Shown: in pieces, positions 12,256-25,207 of the stretch
How the letters are laid out: each line of letters starts with the position of its first letter
How positions within the stretch are numbered: the stretch's first letter is position 1
DNA from: Piromyces finnis
Taxonomy: Eukaryota; Neocallimastigomycota; Neocallimastigomycetes; Neocallimastigales; Neocallimastigaceae
Assembly: GCA_002104945.1 (NCBI GenBank)
Contig: MCFH01000079.1
Span: forward strand, 140,154-204,153
Length of the DNA: 64,000 nt
Reading direction: 5' to 3'
Program-made: the position numbers and the translations under genes
Notes under the pieces: model-generated
Databases searched by the model: none
What the model was told of the DNA's origin: nothing
Seen by the model: only the letters and a program-made list of their open reading frames with translations

Positions 12256-14048
12256 TTTATAAACTAGCATACCAAAATATAATCCATATATATATGTTTA
12301 TATCTATGTATGTGTATATGTTCAAAAAAAAAAAAACACCAAGTCAGCAACACAACAAAAACTATAATGAAATAAAATAAAAAAAAAAAAAGGAACAAAA
12401 ATATATACTAAAAATAAAAAAAAAAAAAAAAAAATGATGATATATAAAATTAAAATAGTTTTATTATTTTAGTATTTTATACTTTTTTTTTTTTCCTTAT
12501 TATTAATATTTTCCATTTTGATTTTTTTTTTTAATTTTATATTTTATATCTCTAATGTTTATTAAAATTTCACTTTATTTCTTCTTTTTTACTGCTTTTT
12601 TTTTTTTATTATTTTTCTTATTATTATATTTAAGAAAAACAAATAAATAAATAAATAAAAAGTTTTTAAATGTTTTTCTTACTTTTTTTAAAAAAAAAAA
12701 AACTAAACTAAAATTTTAGTGTGTATGATTGAAACCTTTCTTAAAAAAGACCATTTTTTAGGGAAAAAAAAAATCTTTTAAAGGCGTTTATTAAAAGAAT
12801 GTTTAACCTTTATAATAAACAATGAATATGAAAAGAAAATAAAAAGTAAAAAAAAAAATAATAATAACTGTTGTTGTTATTATTGTTGGTGTTGTTGGTG
12901 GTGGTGGTGTTGTTGTTGTTGTTAATAAAATTATAAACCTTTTTTTATTTTCCCCTTTTACACACCCTTATACTTTTAAAAGATTAAAAGTATATTTGAA
13001 TTACACAGCCAGCGCTGTTATTTTTTTTTAAATTAACTAATTATTACTATTAATATAATTAATTTATTTATACATATTATAATATATTGCAATATATTGA
13101 AATTAAATTAATTTTTAATTTTTCAATTTACAAAAACTATTTTTTAAAAAAAAAAAAAACTTTGAAAGTAAAGGAAAAAATAAAAAAAAAAAAAAGGGAA
13201 AAGTGATTGTATTATAAAGTAAAATAAAAAAAAAAAATAAATTTAAAAAAAAAAAAAGTGTGTATATATAGCACATAAGCATATATATACATATAAATAT
13301 AAATAAGAAAGAAAGAAAAATATTTTAAATTTATTTTATTTTCTAAATACACAAAAAACTATCAAGAAAAGATATACACCTACCAGAGTATATACTAATT
13401 TGTATAAAAAAAAAAAGAGGGAAAATAATAAAAATAAAAAAAAAAATAAAACTAATAATTTTATTGAATATATTATTATTTGAAATTCAGAAATATATCC
13501 AAAAGTTAATTATAATAATTATCTTTATGTTATATAGTTGTTGATATATATATTTTTATATTTAAAAATCAGATTTCAAAAAAAAAAAAAATTATATTTT
13601 ATTTCAACAATTAAATTTTTCAATTACTTAAAAACAAACAAAAATTATATAGTTTTTTTTTTATTATTATTATTATTTATTTATTCTTTTTGGAGATATA
13701 CACAATACCATAATTAAAATAACTAATTGTTAATAAGGTAAAAGAAAATAAATATATAAATATTGAAATTATTTTATATATAATTAATGAAATGTAATTA
13801 TTACTATAAAAATGTACATTTTAACAATTAAATTATATAAAAATAATAATTATATTAATATTTTTTTTTCTTACTTCATAATAACAATACATATATATAT
13901 GTTATGTATATTGTTTCTTTCGTAATACCATTTAAAATATACTTTATTCATCCTTTACTGGATAAAATTTAATACAAATAATATTAAAAATATACTTTAT
14001 GCATTCTTTACTGAATAAAATTTAATACAAATAATATTAAATAGGAAA
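12256..14048. other. A/T-rich intergenic region with GTT/GGT tract
   Basis: The 1.8 kb between CDC34 and ATG15 has A/T runs and an imperfect GTT/GGT microsatellite at about 12867-12922. A tandem duplication lies directly before the ATG15 start and is listed separately. No other gene is seen. Confidence 0.5.
13933..14040 (+). repeat. Imperfect 54-bp tandem duplication just upstream of ATG15
   Basis: Two copies of a 54-bp unit, recognisable by ATACTTTAT and by AAAATTTAATACAAATAATA, lie at 13933-13986 and 13987-14040. The second copy ends 8 bases before the ATG15 start codon. A few substitutions separate the copies (TCATCC/GCATTC, CTGGATA/CTGAATA). Because of its position it falls in the 5' UTR or core promoter of ATG15. 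Confidence 0.85.
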
Positions 14049-16253
14049 ATGGCAAACAAAAAAATAGTAGCCATATTTATTTCATTTATACTAGTAATAC
14101 TTTGTTCTAAAGTCAATGCAAAAAATAATTCAAGTATATTGGATAACTTTGAATATATACCAAAAAGGGGTTATCTAATGAATAATTTTGAAGATTTAAA
14201 ACTTGATTTTAAAGAGTCACTAGAAAAGCTTAATAACAATAAAACAAAAGATGAATTGGAAAAGACAAAACTCTTTAAAACAATAAATATAGCAACTCCT
14301 CAGCTATGGTTAGACCAGTGGAAATTGAATAAAAATAATGAACTTTTAAAAAAATATAAAAAAATAATGGCTATACCTGACCCAAATAATAATAACACTA
14401 TATATCAATTATTAATAATGAGTAGAAATGCCTATGTCCCACCAAATAGTGGTGATTGGGTAGATTTAGAAGAATATGGATGGAAAATTGTAAATAGCAA
14501 CTCTTTTATCCCACCATTAATATAGTATAATATATATATATATATAAACTGTTATCAACATCAAACAATTTTTATTTATTATTTATATAAAACAAATATT
14601 CATATAAATGTATATAATGTATATATATATTTACCTATAATTATACGATTAGCAATATCCATTTGGTTGGAATTCTGACCCAAATGAAAAAACTTCAAAT
14701 CGTGTCAGAGGTTATATCTTTAAAAATGAAGAAAAAAAAATAATAGTTATATCTATAAAAGGAACATCTGCTGGATTGTTTGGAATAGGAGGACCAACAG
14801 CTGAATATGATAGATTAAATGTAATTTCCATTTTTATAAAAAAAAAAAAAAAACATTTATAATTTTTACTCGCCATAATTCCATAATATTAATATGATAT
14901 AAATATATATACTTATTTTAAAAAAAAAAAAAGGATAACATGATGTTTTCATGTTGTTGTGCATATGTGGATGCAAGTTGGTCATGGTCAAAAGTATGTA
15001 ATTGTCATTCAGGTATTACAAATACCTGTGAAATGAGTTGTTTAAAAAAAGAGGCATTAAACTATGAAAATAGTTATTACAATCAACTTATGGTAAATTT
15101 TAAATATATATATTAATAATAAATGAAAATTATATATAGATTAAAAAAAAATAGATAAATATTAATGGTATGGTGTGTAATATACTACTACAATTTAATA
15201 ATAATAGGATATTTATTACAAGTCAGATAATATTCAACAATTACGTTTAGAAGGATATGAAGTCTTTTTTACTGGTCATTCCTTGGGAGGAGCTTTAGCC
15301 TCTCTCTCTGGTTTATCAATATTAGCACCTGTTGTTACTTTTGAAGCACCAGGTGAAGAACAATTTGCTAAAAGAATTGGTATTGTTGATAGAAATATAG
15401 CTAAAGAAAAGTATAAAGAATTACCAATTTTCCATTTTGGAAATAATGGTGATCCAATATATACAGGTAAATGTACCGGTATTACCAGTACATGTTACCA
15501 TTCTGGTTTTGCCATGGAAACAAAATGTCATGTTGGTAGAATGTATATGTTTGATCTTGACAAGAATCATGGTAAAGACCCTGCTGATGATAAACCTGAC
15601 GATGATAAGCATGATGATGACAAACCTGCTGATGACAAACCTGATAATGATAAGCATGATGATGACAAACATGATAATGACAAACCAGAAAATGATTATT
15701 CAAACAAAGACCCAAATAAAAATATAAAAGGTTTGTTTTTTTTTTATTTATTTATTTATTTATTCTTAATTCATTCATTATTCTATTAATCTAAAGTAGT
15801 TGACTTGATAATGCAATCAACAGTCTAATTTAACTTTTATAAAAATTTTAAAAAAAAAATTTTTCTTTTCATACAGGAAAAAATAATTATACCCCAATAT
15901 CATCATCCTCATTCTATCGTAAATCGAAAGAATCACCAATATTTTTAATTAATAAATCTAGTATTGATGAACATCAATTCCAACTCTTTTCAAAAAGATT
16001 ATATGAAAAAGAAGAAGAAAAAAATTTATTAACAAATAATGTAGAATCATCCTTAAAAACACCAACAAATCCAGGTAAATTAAATATGTTACATCATCGT
16101 GTTGATTATGTTATTAATTTACTTAAAAAATGGGAAGGACCATGGCCAGAAGAATCTATTCAAGATTCTTGTATTGATTGTGATAATTGGGAATTTCAAG
16201 AAGGTGAAGGGGATGAAGGACGTACAGATCCTATACCTCCAATGAATCATTAA
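14049..16253 (+). CDS. ATG15: ATG15-type autophagic phospholipase/lipase
   Basis: Five exons (14049-14489, 14653-14820, 14934-15092, 15208-15730, 15877-16253) encode 555 residues. Residues 5-24 (IVAIFISFILVILCSKVNA) form a signal anchor. ATG15 hallmarks occur in order: MSRNAYVPPNSGDWVDLEEY, YPFGWN, ISIKGTSAG, DNMMFSCCCAYVDASW, the nucleophile elbow GHSLGGALASL with about Ser281, FHFGNNGDPIYTGKC with about Asp338, a cysteine-rich AMETKCHVGR, and HHRVDYVI with the likely catalytic His503/504, ending DSCIDCDNWEF. In yeast, Atg15 is an integral membrane lipase delivered to the vacuole to break down autophagic bodies. Exon 1 was ended at 14489 rather than near 14524, because that keeps phase and gives the family spacing before PFGW. 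Residues about 375-502 form an unusual insertion that starts with Asp/Lys/His/Pro repeats (DDKPDDDKHDDDKPADDKPD). Confidence 0.92.
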
Positions 16254-16471
16254 AAAAAAAAGTTAAAATTTTAAAAAATTGGAAAAAAAAAAGTATTGTT
16301 GATATAAAATAATAATTTAATTTTATATATATATATATTATATTAAAAAAAATGTAAATAAGTAAAACTAAAATAAAAAAAAAAAATAATAAAAAATAAA
16401 ATTAAATATTTTTTTTTTAATATTCCTAATTCATATTATAATTTATATTTTAAAAAAAAAAAAAAAAGATG

Positions 16472-16514
<43 letters not shown>

Positions 16515-19500
16515 TAGAGTAGTAATAATAATAATAATAATAATGGTAGAGAAATTAAGAAAGAAAAAAGAAAAAAGAAATAAAAAAGTTAAGGATAACT
16601 CAAGATGAATAATAATTATAATAATTTAAATAGAATATTTAATAAAGAATCGACACTATTAAAAAGTTACTTTTATATTATAATAACAATTAAATATCAA
16701 TGAATTATTTTATCTTTTTTTTTTTTACTTTTTTAAATAATTTTATAGATTTTTTCTTTTATATAAAGTAGAAATATTATTCTATGAAATATGAACTATA
16801 GACGAAATCTGTATATATATATATTGATTTAACAAAAGCATTATTTTAATACTTTTATTATTAAATTATATATGAAGAATTAATAAATAACTTTATAGAG
16901 TTTTTTTTTTTTATAACCTTTCTTTTATCTTTTACCATTTATTTTTATTTAATAAAAAAAAAAAACTTTACGATTCTATAAAGGGTTTAAGGTATTTTGT
17001 TTCAATAAAAAAATAACAACCTACAACACCATCCTTAACTTTTTAAATTTTTTCTTTTTTAAAATTTCTCCAAGTTCGTATTTAAACTTTTATAATTTAG
17101 TAATTCTTTATGCAAAAAAAATAAAATAAAAATAAATAAAAAAATGTCGTTAAAATAAAAACTAAAATTAACACAACCTATCAATAATTATAATTTTAAC
17201 ATGGATCACTCTAGATTTATTACAGTATGTTTATATACTAATAATTGTGTATATAAAACATTGATTATTATTTATCTTTTTAATAAATTACATATGCGTA
17301 TATGCGTAATTTCCTTGATATTTTATTTCATATTTTCTTTTTTTTTTTTAGTATTAAAAAAAGAATAAAATGAATTGATTATTTTTTTTTTTTAATTAAA
17401 CTATAAATAATAATTATAAAAGTAAATAATATTAAAATATTTCATAAATTAAAAAAAAATAATAATTTAACTTTATTTAAATTAATCTGACTTTGAAAAA
17501 TTAAAAATTAAATAAGAAAAAAAAAAAGGTATACCCAAAAGAAAAAATAAAAAGCTTATTTTTTTTTAATGCTTATTGTATACTTTAGTCAATGGTCTCG
17601 TCTTTTTTTAAGAAAAAAAAAAAGGGACAAATATATCTTTTTCATCTTTTTTTTTATTTATTTTTTCAGTAAAAAAAGTCATTGACCATCACATGTTTAA
17701 TTAACATTAATTTATGCTGAACTATTTTAATAAAACTTTTTTAATTAAAAAATTTATTAAGATGTTTTTAATTAAATTGTACATTTTAATTATATTGTTG
17801 CAATATATTACAATATAATATAATATATTTTAATTTTATTTATAATTTTTTTATATTCAGCAGAATTTTAATCATCAATCCAACCTTTTTAAAAAAGTAA
17901 AAAGAAAAGAAACATACCCATGAACAATGAACAATAAATAAATGATTTTTTTTTGTTATTTAAATAATTTTAAATAATTCTATTTATTTAACTTTTTATT
18001 ATATTATAATATATTATATTATATTAAAAATTTTTTATTTAAAATTGATGATGATTCATAAAGGTAACTTTTAAAAAAAAATTCATATTTTTGATATTCA
18101 TTCTTTCTAGGATATTGAAAGCTTTTTTTTTTCTCAATTCTAATTATTTATTTTTTATCTTGTTTATTACTCATTTCTTTCTTTTTTTTTTTTATTTGTA
18201 TAAAAGAGAAATAATGTAGATTTAAAAAAATACATATATATTGAAATGAATCCCTTTTTTTAATTTCATAAAGTTTTTTTTATTGTTATTATTAAAATTA
18301 GAATATTTATACTTTTTAATTGCTTGTATATTATAATATAATGAAAAAATACTTTATTAATCTTTTTTTTTAATTAAAATAGAATATATTAATGTGTTTT
18401 TTTTTTTTTTTTTTTTTTTAAAAATTGAAATAAAATAAAATAAAATAAAAAAATAAAGAAATTTAATTTAATAAAAAAAAAAAATTAAATATTTTAATAT
18501 ATAAAATATTAATAAATAAAAATTTTTTATATTAATTTTTTTTATATATAAAAAAATAATTTAATTATTCATTTGTAACATTCATTTATTTTTGGGATTT
18601 TTTTTTTATTTTATTTTAATTTTTTTTTTTTTTTAATTTCTTTTTTGTATTTCTTTTTATTTTGTAAAAAAAAAAAAAAACTCTAATACTTCAGTAGAAT
18701 TACAAGATAATATAAAAAGAAACTCTAAAATATTGTAATAAGAAAGGAAGAAAGTGTGGAGGTGAATACCAAATATTATTTATGGAATATCTAAAAATTA
18801 TTTTATAAAAATTTAGATTTTTTTTTTTTTTTTTAATAATATTATCGAACATGAACAATTCATAAAAGTCAACTTTACAAAAAAAAATACGTGTAGAAAA
18901 ATATATTTTTGGAAAAGTTAAAAAAAAAAAGGAAAGGAAAAAAGGAATATAATATTATAATAATATGATAAGGATAAATGGGGCATAGATATTTTTTTTT
19001 TTAAAAAAAAAAAAAAAGACACTTGGTATATCACTTTAATAAATGGATAACTAATTATATTTAATTCAAAAAAAAAAGTATATATATATAAAAAACGAAG
19101 AGGAATGAGAAAATAAAAAATAAAAATAATATATTTATTTATATGAATAGTGTTGGGATATATATGTATAAAAAAAAAAAAATCAGCTAATGAAATTTTC
19201 ATTTTATTTCTATCAACTATTTTATTAATTAATGATTAAAAATCTAACAGCGATGAAAAAAAAAAAAAAAAAAAGAATTGATTTCTATAATTGATAGATG
19301 GATAAGTAGATAGGATCATATAGTACACTAAATAAAATTATTATTTTCAAAAAAAGGTCACATATGTAATGATAAAGGACAGTGATCATTTTACAATTTT
19401 ACAATATTGCATTGAAATTGAAAAAAAAAAAAGTTTTACAATATTAAAATTAGATTTGGTAGAAAATTATATTAATTAACAAATAATTCAACTATTTTAT

Positions 19501-19750
19501 TTTATTTGTAATTTCTAGTTATTAATATTTTATTATTTTAAAATATATATTCATTTTAAAAATAATCTTTTTTTATGAAAAAAGTAATTGTGGACAACAT
19601 TAATAAATTCAATTGTTCAATAGATATATACCAATCTTTATAGCAAAAAAAAAAAAAACGTTCAATTTTGTTAAATATATATATATATTTTTTTTCTTTT
19701 AATTCAAAATATTTTATTTTGTGAATACCCTTAGAATATTATAAAGCAAA
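16254..19750. other. A/T-rich intergenic region with AAT arrays
   Basis: This 3.5 kb region contains (AAT)n arrays at about 16474-16545, long T runs (18397-18419, 18820-18835) and A-rich stretches. No gene, RNA gene or transposon remnant could be recognised. Open frames within it are low-complexity Phe/Ile/Tyr/Lys translations. Confidence 0.5.
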
Positions 19751-21926
19751 ATGTTAGCCAATGAAACTGTACAAGATAAATTAGGTGAACCATTATCACC
19801 TTCTAAAACTACTAAAAAGGAAATGATTCAAACTTCAAATAGTGGAAATAGAGAACTTCCATTACAAGAAGATCGTATGAGAGAATCTGATTATCATCCA
19901 TTATCTTATAATGACCATTATAATAATTATGAATATAGAGACCGTTACCGTTCCTACAGTGGTAGTCGTCGTCCATTATCTCCATATATGTCAAGACACA
20001 GTCGTAGTAGAGGCAGAGATAGATCCTACTCTCCAAGACGTCGTCACAGCTCACGTTCTTCCTACAGTAGAGATGATAGTAGAAGAAGAAGTAGAAGACG
20101 TTCATTCTCTCGTTCTCCAATGAGACGTAGAAGTCATAGCAGAGGTAGTTACTACAGACATCCATATCACCCATCTATGGATCGTGGAAGATACGATAGA
20201 GATTATAATCGTCCAAGAAAGGCAAGATACATTGAACGGTAAGATATACAATTAATTTTTTATTTTATTTTTACTTCAATCCTTTTTTATTTTTAGATAA
20301 TATATATAATTGTTGAGGAAGGAACAAGAGGAGATATATATATATTTTACGCAATCCATATAATAGTTACGTTGTGAGGTGATAAATTGGAAGAAAGGGA
20401 AAAAAAATGGGAAGGGATATAGATGGATGATATATTTTATTATTTTAATTTTTATAGAATAATAGAATAATATAGATAAAAATGAAGAATATAGGTTTAA
20501 AAAAAAAAAAGGAGGAATAAAATAATAAAATAGCTAGGTAGATAGTTTGAATTAAAATAGATAGAAATATATTTGGAATAAAAGTATATATAGAATATAT
20601 ATAGTTTATAGATTATTGGTGAGGATGAATGGAAGGCAGAATAAAAATGTATTGAAGCTATAAGTAAAAAATAGAGAGAAAAGATGATGAACTAGAATTT
20701 TTTTATGAAAAAAAAATTAAAAAAAAAAAAAATAACATCAATAGATGCATTGAAAAGGTTCATCAATAGAGATGTATTTTTATGAAACATGGATTAGAAT
20801 ATATAGAATAGAATTTTTAAAAATGAAAAAGATGCGAATTAAGAGGATAAAAAGATGTATTTGAGTTTTTTGGAGGTTGGAAAGTATTGGTGTTGATATT
20901 ATTAGATGATAAATTGATAAATGAAGGATGTTGAAGTAATGAAAAAAAAATATAGAGATAAATAGGTTACATAGAATGATGAATTTAATATTTATTAAAA
21001 AAAAAAAAAAACAGTAAGATGTCAACCTTTTTTTTTATTTAAACTTTTAATTTTTATTTTCATGAACAAAAAAAAAAAAAAAAAAAAAAAGCACTTTGTT
21101 TCTCCCCTTTAATAAATAATAGATAGTTAAAAAAAAAATTGATTGATTTATAGACATAATATTAATTATTTGTATTTTTCTTTTTTAATATCCCTATCTT
21201 AATAATATTTTTTAATATTTAAAATATATATATAGTGGTACTGAAGAAGATAGAAAAACAACTTGTAATATCTTTATTGGTAATTTACCCTACAGTTACA
21301 CTGAAAGAGATATTGCTGATATGTTTGAACAATATGGCCGTTTAAAGAGAAGTACGCTTTTATATATATATTGTTATTATTATTGTTATTATTATAATGG
21401 ATGAATATCAATAAAAATATTTATTTTTTTTTTTATTTTATATATTCCTAATTAATAGTTACTGTTCCACTTGATAATCGTACTCATAATAATAAAGGGT
21501 AAGTTATTTTATTTGAAGATGAAAAAAAAAAAAAAAACTTATTGAATTATAATGATTAATAATGTATGATGATGTTGTTGATGCTGAATCTCATAAATAT
21601 TCATTTTTTTTTCTTCAATTTAATAGTTTTGCCTTTGTAGAATTTGAAAATAGAAGAGATGCTGAAGATGCTTATGATAAATATAGAGGATGTGTAAGTA
21701 ATTTTTAAAATGAAATTTAAAATTTCTATTTTATCTATTTAACAAGTAGTAATAAATTTTTTTTTTTTTTTCAATTTTCAATATATATATATTTTTTTTT
21801 AACTTTTAGAATTTGGGTGGACGTGCTATTAGAATTGATTGGGATGTTGGTAAGGAAAAGAAATTTAATAACTCCGAAAGAAGAAATAGTTCAAGAAGCA
21901 GATCAAGGGAACCTTCCTACCGTTAA
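19751..21926 (+). CDS. SR-type splicing factor: RS-rich region, one RRM, short RS tail
   Basis: Five exons (19751-20238, 21236-21351, 21459-21498, 21627-21693, 21810-21926) encode 275 residues. Residues 60-160 are Arg/Ser/Tyr-rich with RS and SR dipeptides (for example SRSRGRDRSYSPRRRHSSRS). One RRM follows at about 170-250, with RNP2 NIFIGNLPY and RNP1 KGFAFVEF. A short tail ends in SSRSRSREPSYR. RS domain plus RRM is the composition of SR and Tra2-like proteins, which bind exonic enhancers and recruit the spliceosome in the nucleus. Placement of the RS region before the RRM resembles Tra2 and RNPS1 more than classic N-terminal-RRM SR proteins, but the ortholog cannot be named. The first intron is 997 nt, far longer than the other introns here (107-128 nt), and carries a purine-rich, C-poor stretch. 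Confidence 0.88.
20239..21235 (+). other. Long intron of the SR-protein gene, purine-rich
   Basis: This GT-AG intron separates the RS-coding exon from the RRM exons. From about 20310 to 21000 the plus strand is rich in G and A and poor in C (for example GGAAGAAAGGG and TGGGAAGGGATATAGATGG). No conserved coding exon was recognised inside it. Long introns of SR genes often hold poison exons used in autoregulation; whether that applies here is inference. Confidence 0.6.
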
Positions 21927-24900
21927 GATGAAATTCAATCTTTTTTTTTTTGAATATATATATAGTAAAAAGTAATATTTAAAAAAAAAAAAAAATTCTA
22001 CCACATCCTTTTCCACAAATAATTAAAAAAAAAAGATGAAAAGAAATCTTGAAATGAGAAAGATACACCAAAGTTTTATAAATCAAAACTTTTTTTTTTT
22101 TAATGATAATAATTAAATGAAAATAAGGAAAATTGAAAATTCAATACTCACCTTTATAGTATTATTATCATAATCCATTATCAATTATATATCCTATTTA
22201 TCATCACCTTTTTTTTAAAAAAAAAAAAGAGTATTTTTCTTTAATTTCAATACTGATCTTTTCACCCTCAAATTCACACATATATATATCATTAATAACA
22301 ATAACAACAACAGCAACAGCAACAATAGCAACAACATTATATAAAAAAAATTATATTTAATAATAGTATATTTTATTTATTTTAGTTTTATAATAAATTT
22401 CTATTTCTTTTTTTATTTTATTATTATTATTTTCAATATTATTATTTATATTACTCTCTCTATATATTTTGTATATAATCATCAAGTTATACAACCCTCC
22501 TTTTTTTTTTCTTTCTCTCTCTTAATTTAAATGATATATATATTTTTATATATTTATATATATACCAATTTTTTTTTATATTATTTTTATTTTTTTATTT
22601 ATTTAATTTTTATCACTTTTAACTGAAAAAAAAAAAAAAAAAACTTTTTTTTAATTTATATAAATAAAAAATATAAATATATATTTTCTATATATATCTA
22701 TATAATAAATTCGATATACAAAAAAAAAATATATATATATATATATATAATAAAAAAAAAAAGGTATATTTTCTCTATGGGAATATAAATATATTTTACT
22801 TTTTAAAAGTTGGTGTATATAGGTGGATGACATCAAAAAGTGTCGAGGTTCATTAGTTTAAAAAAAAAAATGAAGAACTTCTCTTTTTTTATTCTTATTG
22901 GCAATGAATTAAAATCATAAAAAGGAAGAACCTATCCAACCTTTCTATGTTTTTTATGGAAAACTATTTTTTTTTTTTTTTTTTTTTGCTAATTTCTAAA
23001 GTTTAAAAAAAAAATTCCCAAAATTAAGCTATATCATTATCAATTCATAGAAAAAAAGTTTTTTATTCTTTACTGAATTTTCCATATATATGCATAACTA
23101 TCTAATTTTAAATAAGATTTTTATCTTCTTTCCATCTCAACTACTTAAACAACAACAATAATAATGATGATGATGATGAACTTATGAAATATTCCTTTTC
23201 ATTATTTTAATAAAAGTTTACACTTTAAAAATTTAATGGTATTTTTTAATTTTTTTTTTTTAAATTAATATCTAAAAATTAAATATATTTATTATATATT
23301 TTTTAAATATTTTTTTAATTAAAAAAAAATAAATAATTATAATTAGTAATTTAATATAAGCTGGAAAAAAATAAAATCAAACTTTTTTTAATTTTTTTAG
23401 GAAAAAAAATGTTTTAATAGCATAATAATAATTATATTAAAAAAAAAAAAGCAATTAAAATAAAAAAAAAATAAATATTATTTTTATTATTTTATTTTAA
23501 TATTAAATAGTTTAAAAAGAAACAATACTTAATTACATTATTATTTATTAAATCAAATTCCTAAATATTATTATTATTAAATATTTTATTTTTTTTAATA
23601 CAATACTAATTGATAATATTAAAAAAAATTTAAATCTTTTATTAGTGTTACATTTTAAATTTTATTAATCTTTTTTTTTTATATTAAATTATAAAAAAAA
23701 AAAAAAAGAAATAGATTTTTTTTGTTTGTTTTTCTCTATATTTTCCTTATTTTATTCCTTTTCTTTTTTTTTAATTATTTTAAAATGACAATTTTACAAA
23801 AAAAAAAAAAAAAAAAAATACTTAAAAATTTTATTTTTATTTTTACTCCTAAAAAAAATTCAAAAATGAATTTAATAAAAAAAAATTTTTTTTCTTTTTC
23901 TTTGTAAAAATTTGTTTGGTTCAATTTTTATATTAAATATTATTTTAACTATTTTTATTATTAGTATTATTATCAATTATTATTATTTAAATAAAAAATA
24001 ATAATTGAAGAATTGAATAATGAATAATAATAATAAAAGAATGTTGACCAGTTTTTTTTTTTTTTTTTAATTTTAAAATTACATTTTATTATTTAAAATC
24101 AAAGTATTTTAAATAATAAAAATAGTCAACCTTTCAAAGTATTTCATCCATATTCTATAAAGGTATCTTTTTTTTTTTAATCTTGATGTTCGTTTAATTA
24201 TTTGTAAATGAGCTAGATGATCTAAATGAAGAATAAAAAAAAAAATTCAAGAATACATTATAATTCATAACCTATAGAAAATAAAGAATTATGTTTTTTT
24301 TTTAACTGTTAAAAAATAAAAAGATGCATTCATAATAATAATACATTTCTTTTTTATTCTTTATGATTTTAATGTATACTTTTTTTTTTGTAAAACTTTT
24401 AAAAAAATTAAGGAAATATATAAAAAAAAATGATAAAAGTAAAAATTCTAAACTATCTAAATAAAATAAAATTAAACTTGTTCAAGGTAACCACCTTCAT
24501 TCCTTTAAAATTATTCTTGTTATAAAAAAACGGCTCATTCTTTTTAATAAATTATTAAATTTCAATATTAATTAAAATTTAAATTATTTTTAAATTTAAA
24601 ATGAAAGAAAAAAAAATTATATAAAAGTATGATGAATGGTTTAAAAAATGTTTAAAAAATGCACACTCACACAAATAACAATATAAGAATATGGTAAAAA
24701 AAGAAAACTATTATTATTATTTGTTCAACTTTTTATTAAAAAAAAAATATATATATCTATATATAAATAAAAAAAAAAAAGGTTCATTAATTTTAAAATT
24801 TTTAAAAATAGTGATACATTAAAGTTTTAATTATTTTTTTTTTTTACTATAGCATATACCATAAAAAATTTAAATAAAAAAAAAACTTTTAATTATCATG

Positions 24901-25087
24901 TCTTTTAATTAAAATAATAATAAAAAAAAAAGTTTTCTGTCTTTTATTTTAAATAAATAAATAGTTTATTACTTTTTATTATTCAATTTTTTTTTTTAAT
25001 GATTCATTTTTATTTACAAAAAATAAAAAAAAAATTAAATTAAAAGATTTTAATTTAACTGATAAATATCTTTTTTTTATTATTTAC
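21927..25087. other. A/T desert downstream of the SR-protein gene
   Basis: The region holds homopolymer runs, TA repeats and short CAA/CAG tracts (about 22297-22332). Open frames here are low-complexity Phe/Ile/Tyr translations. No gene is seen. Confidence 0.5.

Positions 25088-25207
<120 letters not shown>

Noticed and set aside
15421-15727. Frames overlapping the Asp/Lys repeat of ATG15 (both strands)
   Set aside because: They are alternative-frame readings of the GAT/GAC repeat; the ATG15 frame carries the conserved motifs on both sides.
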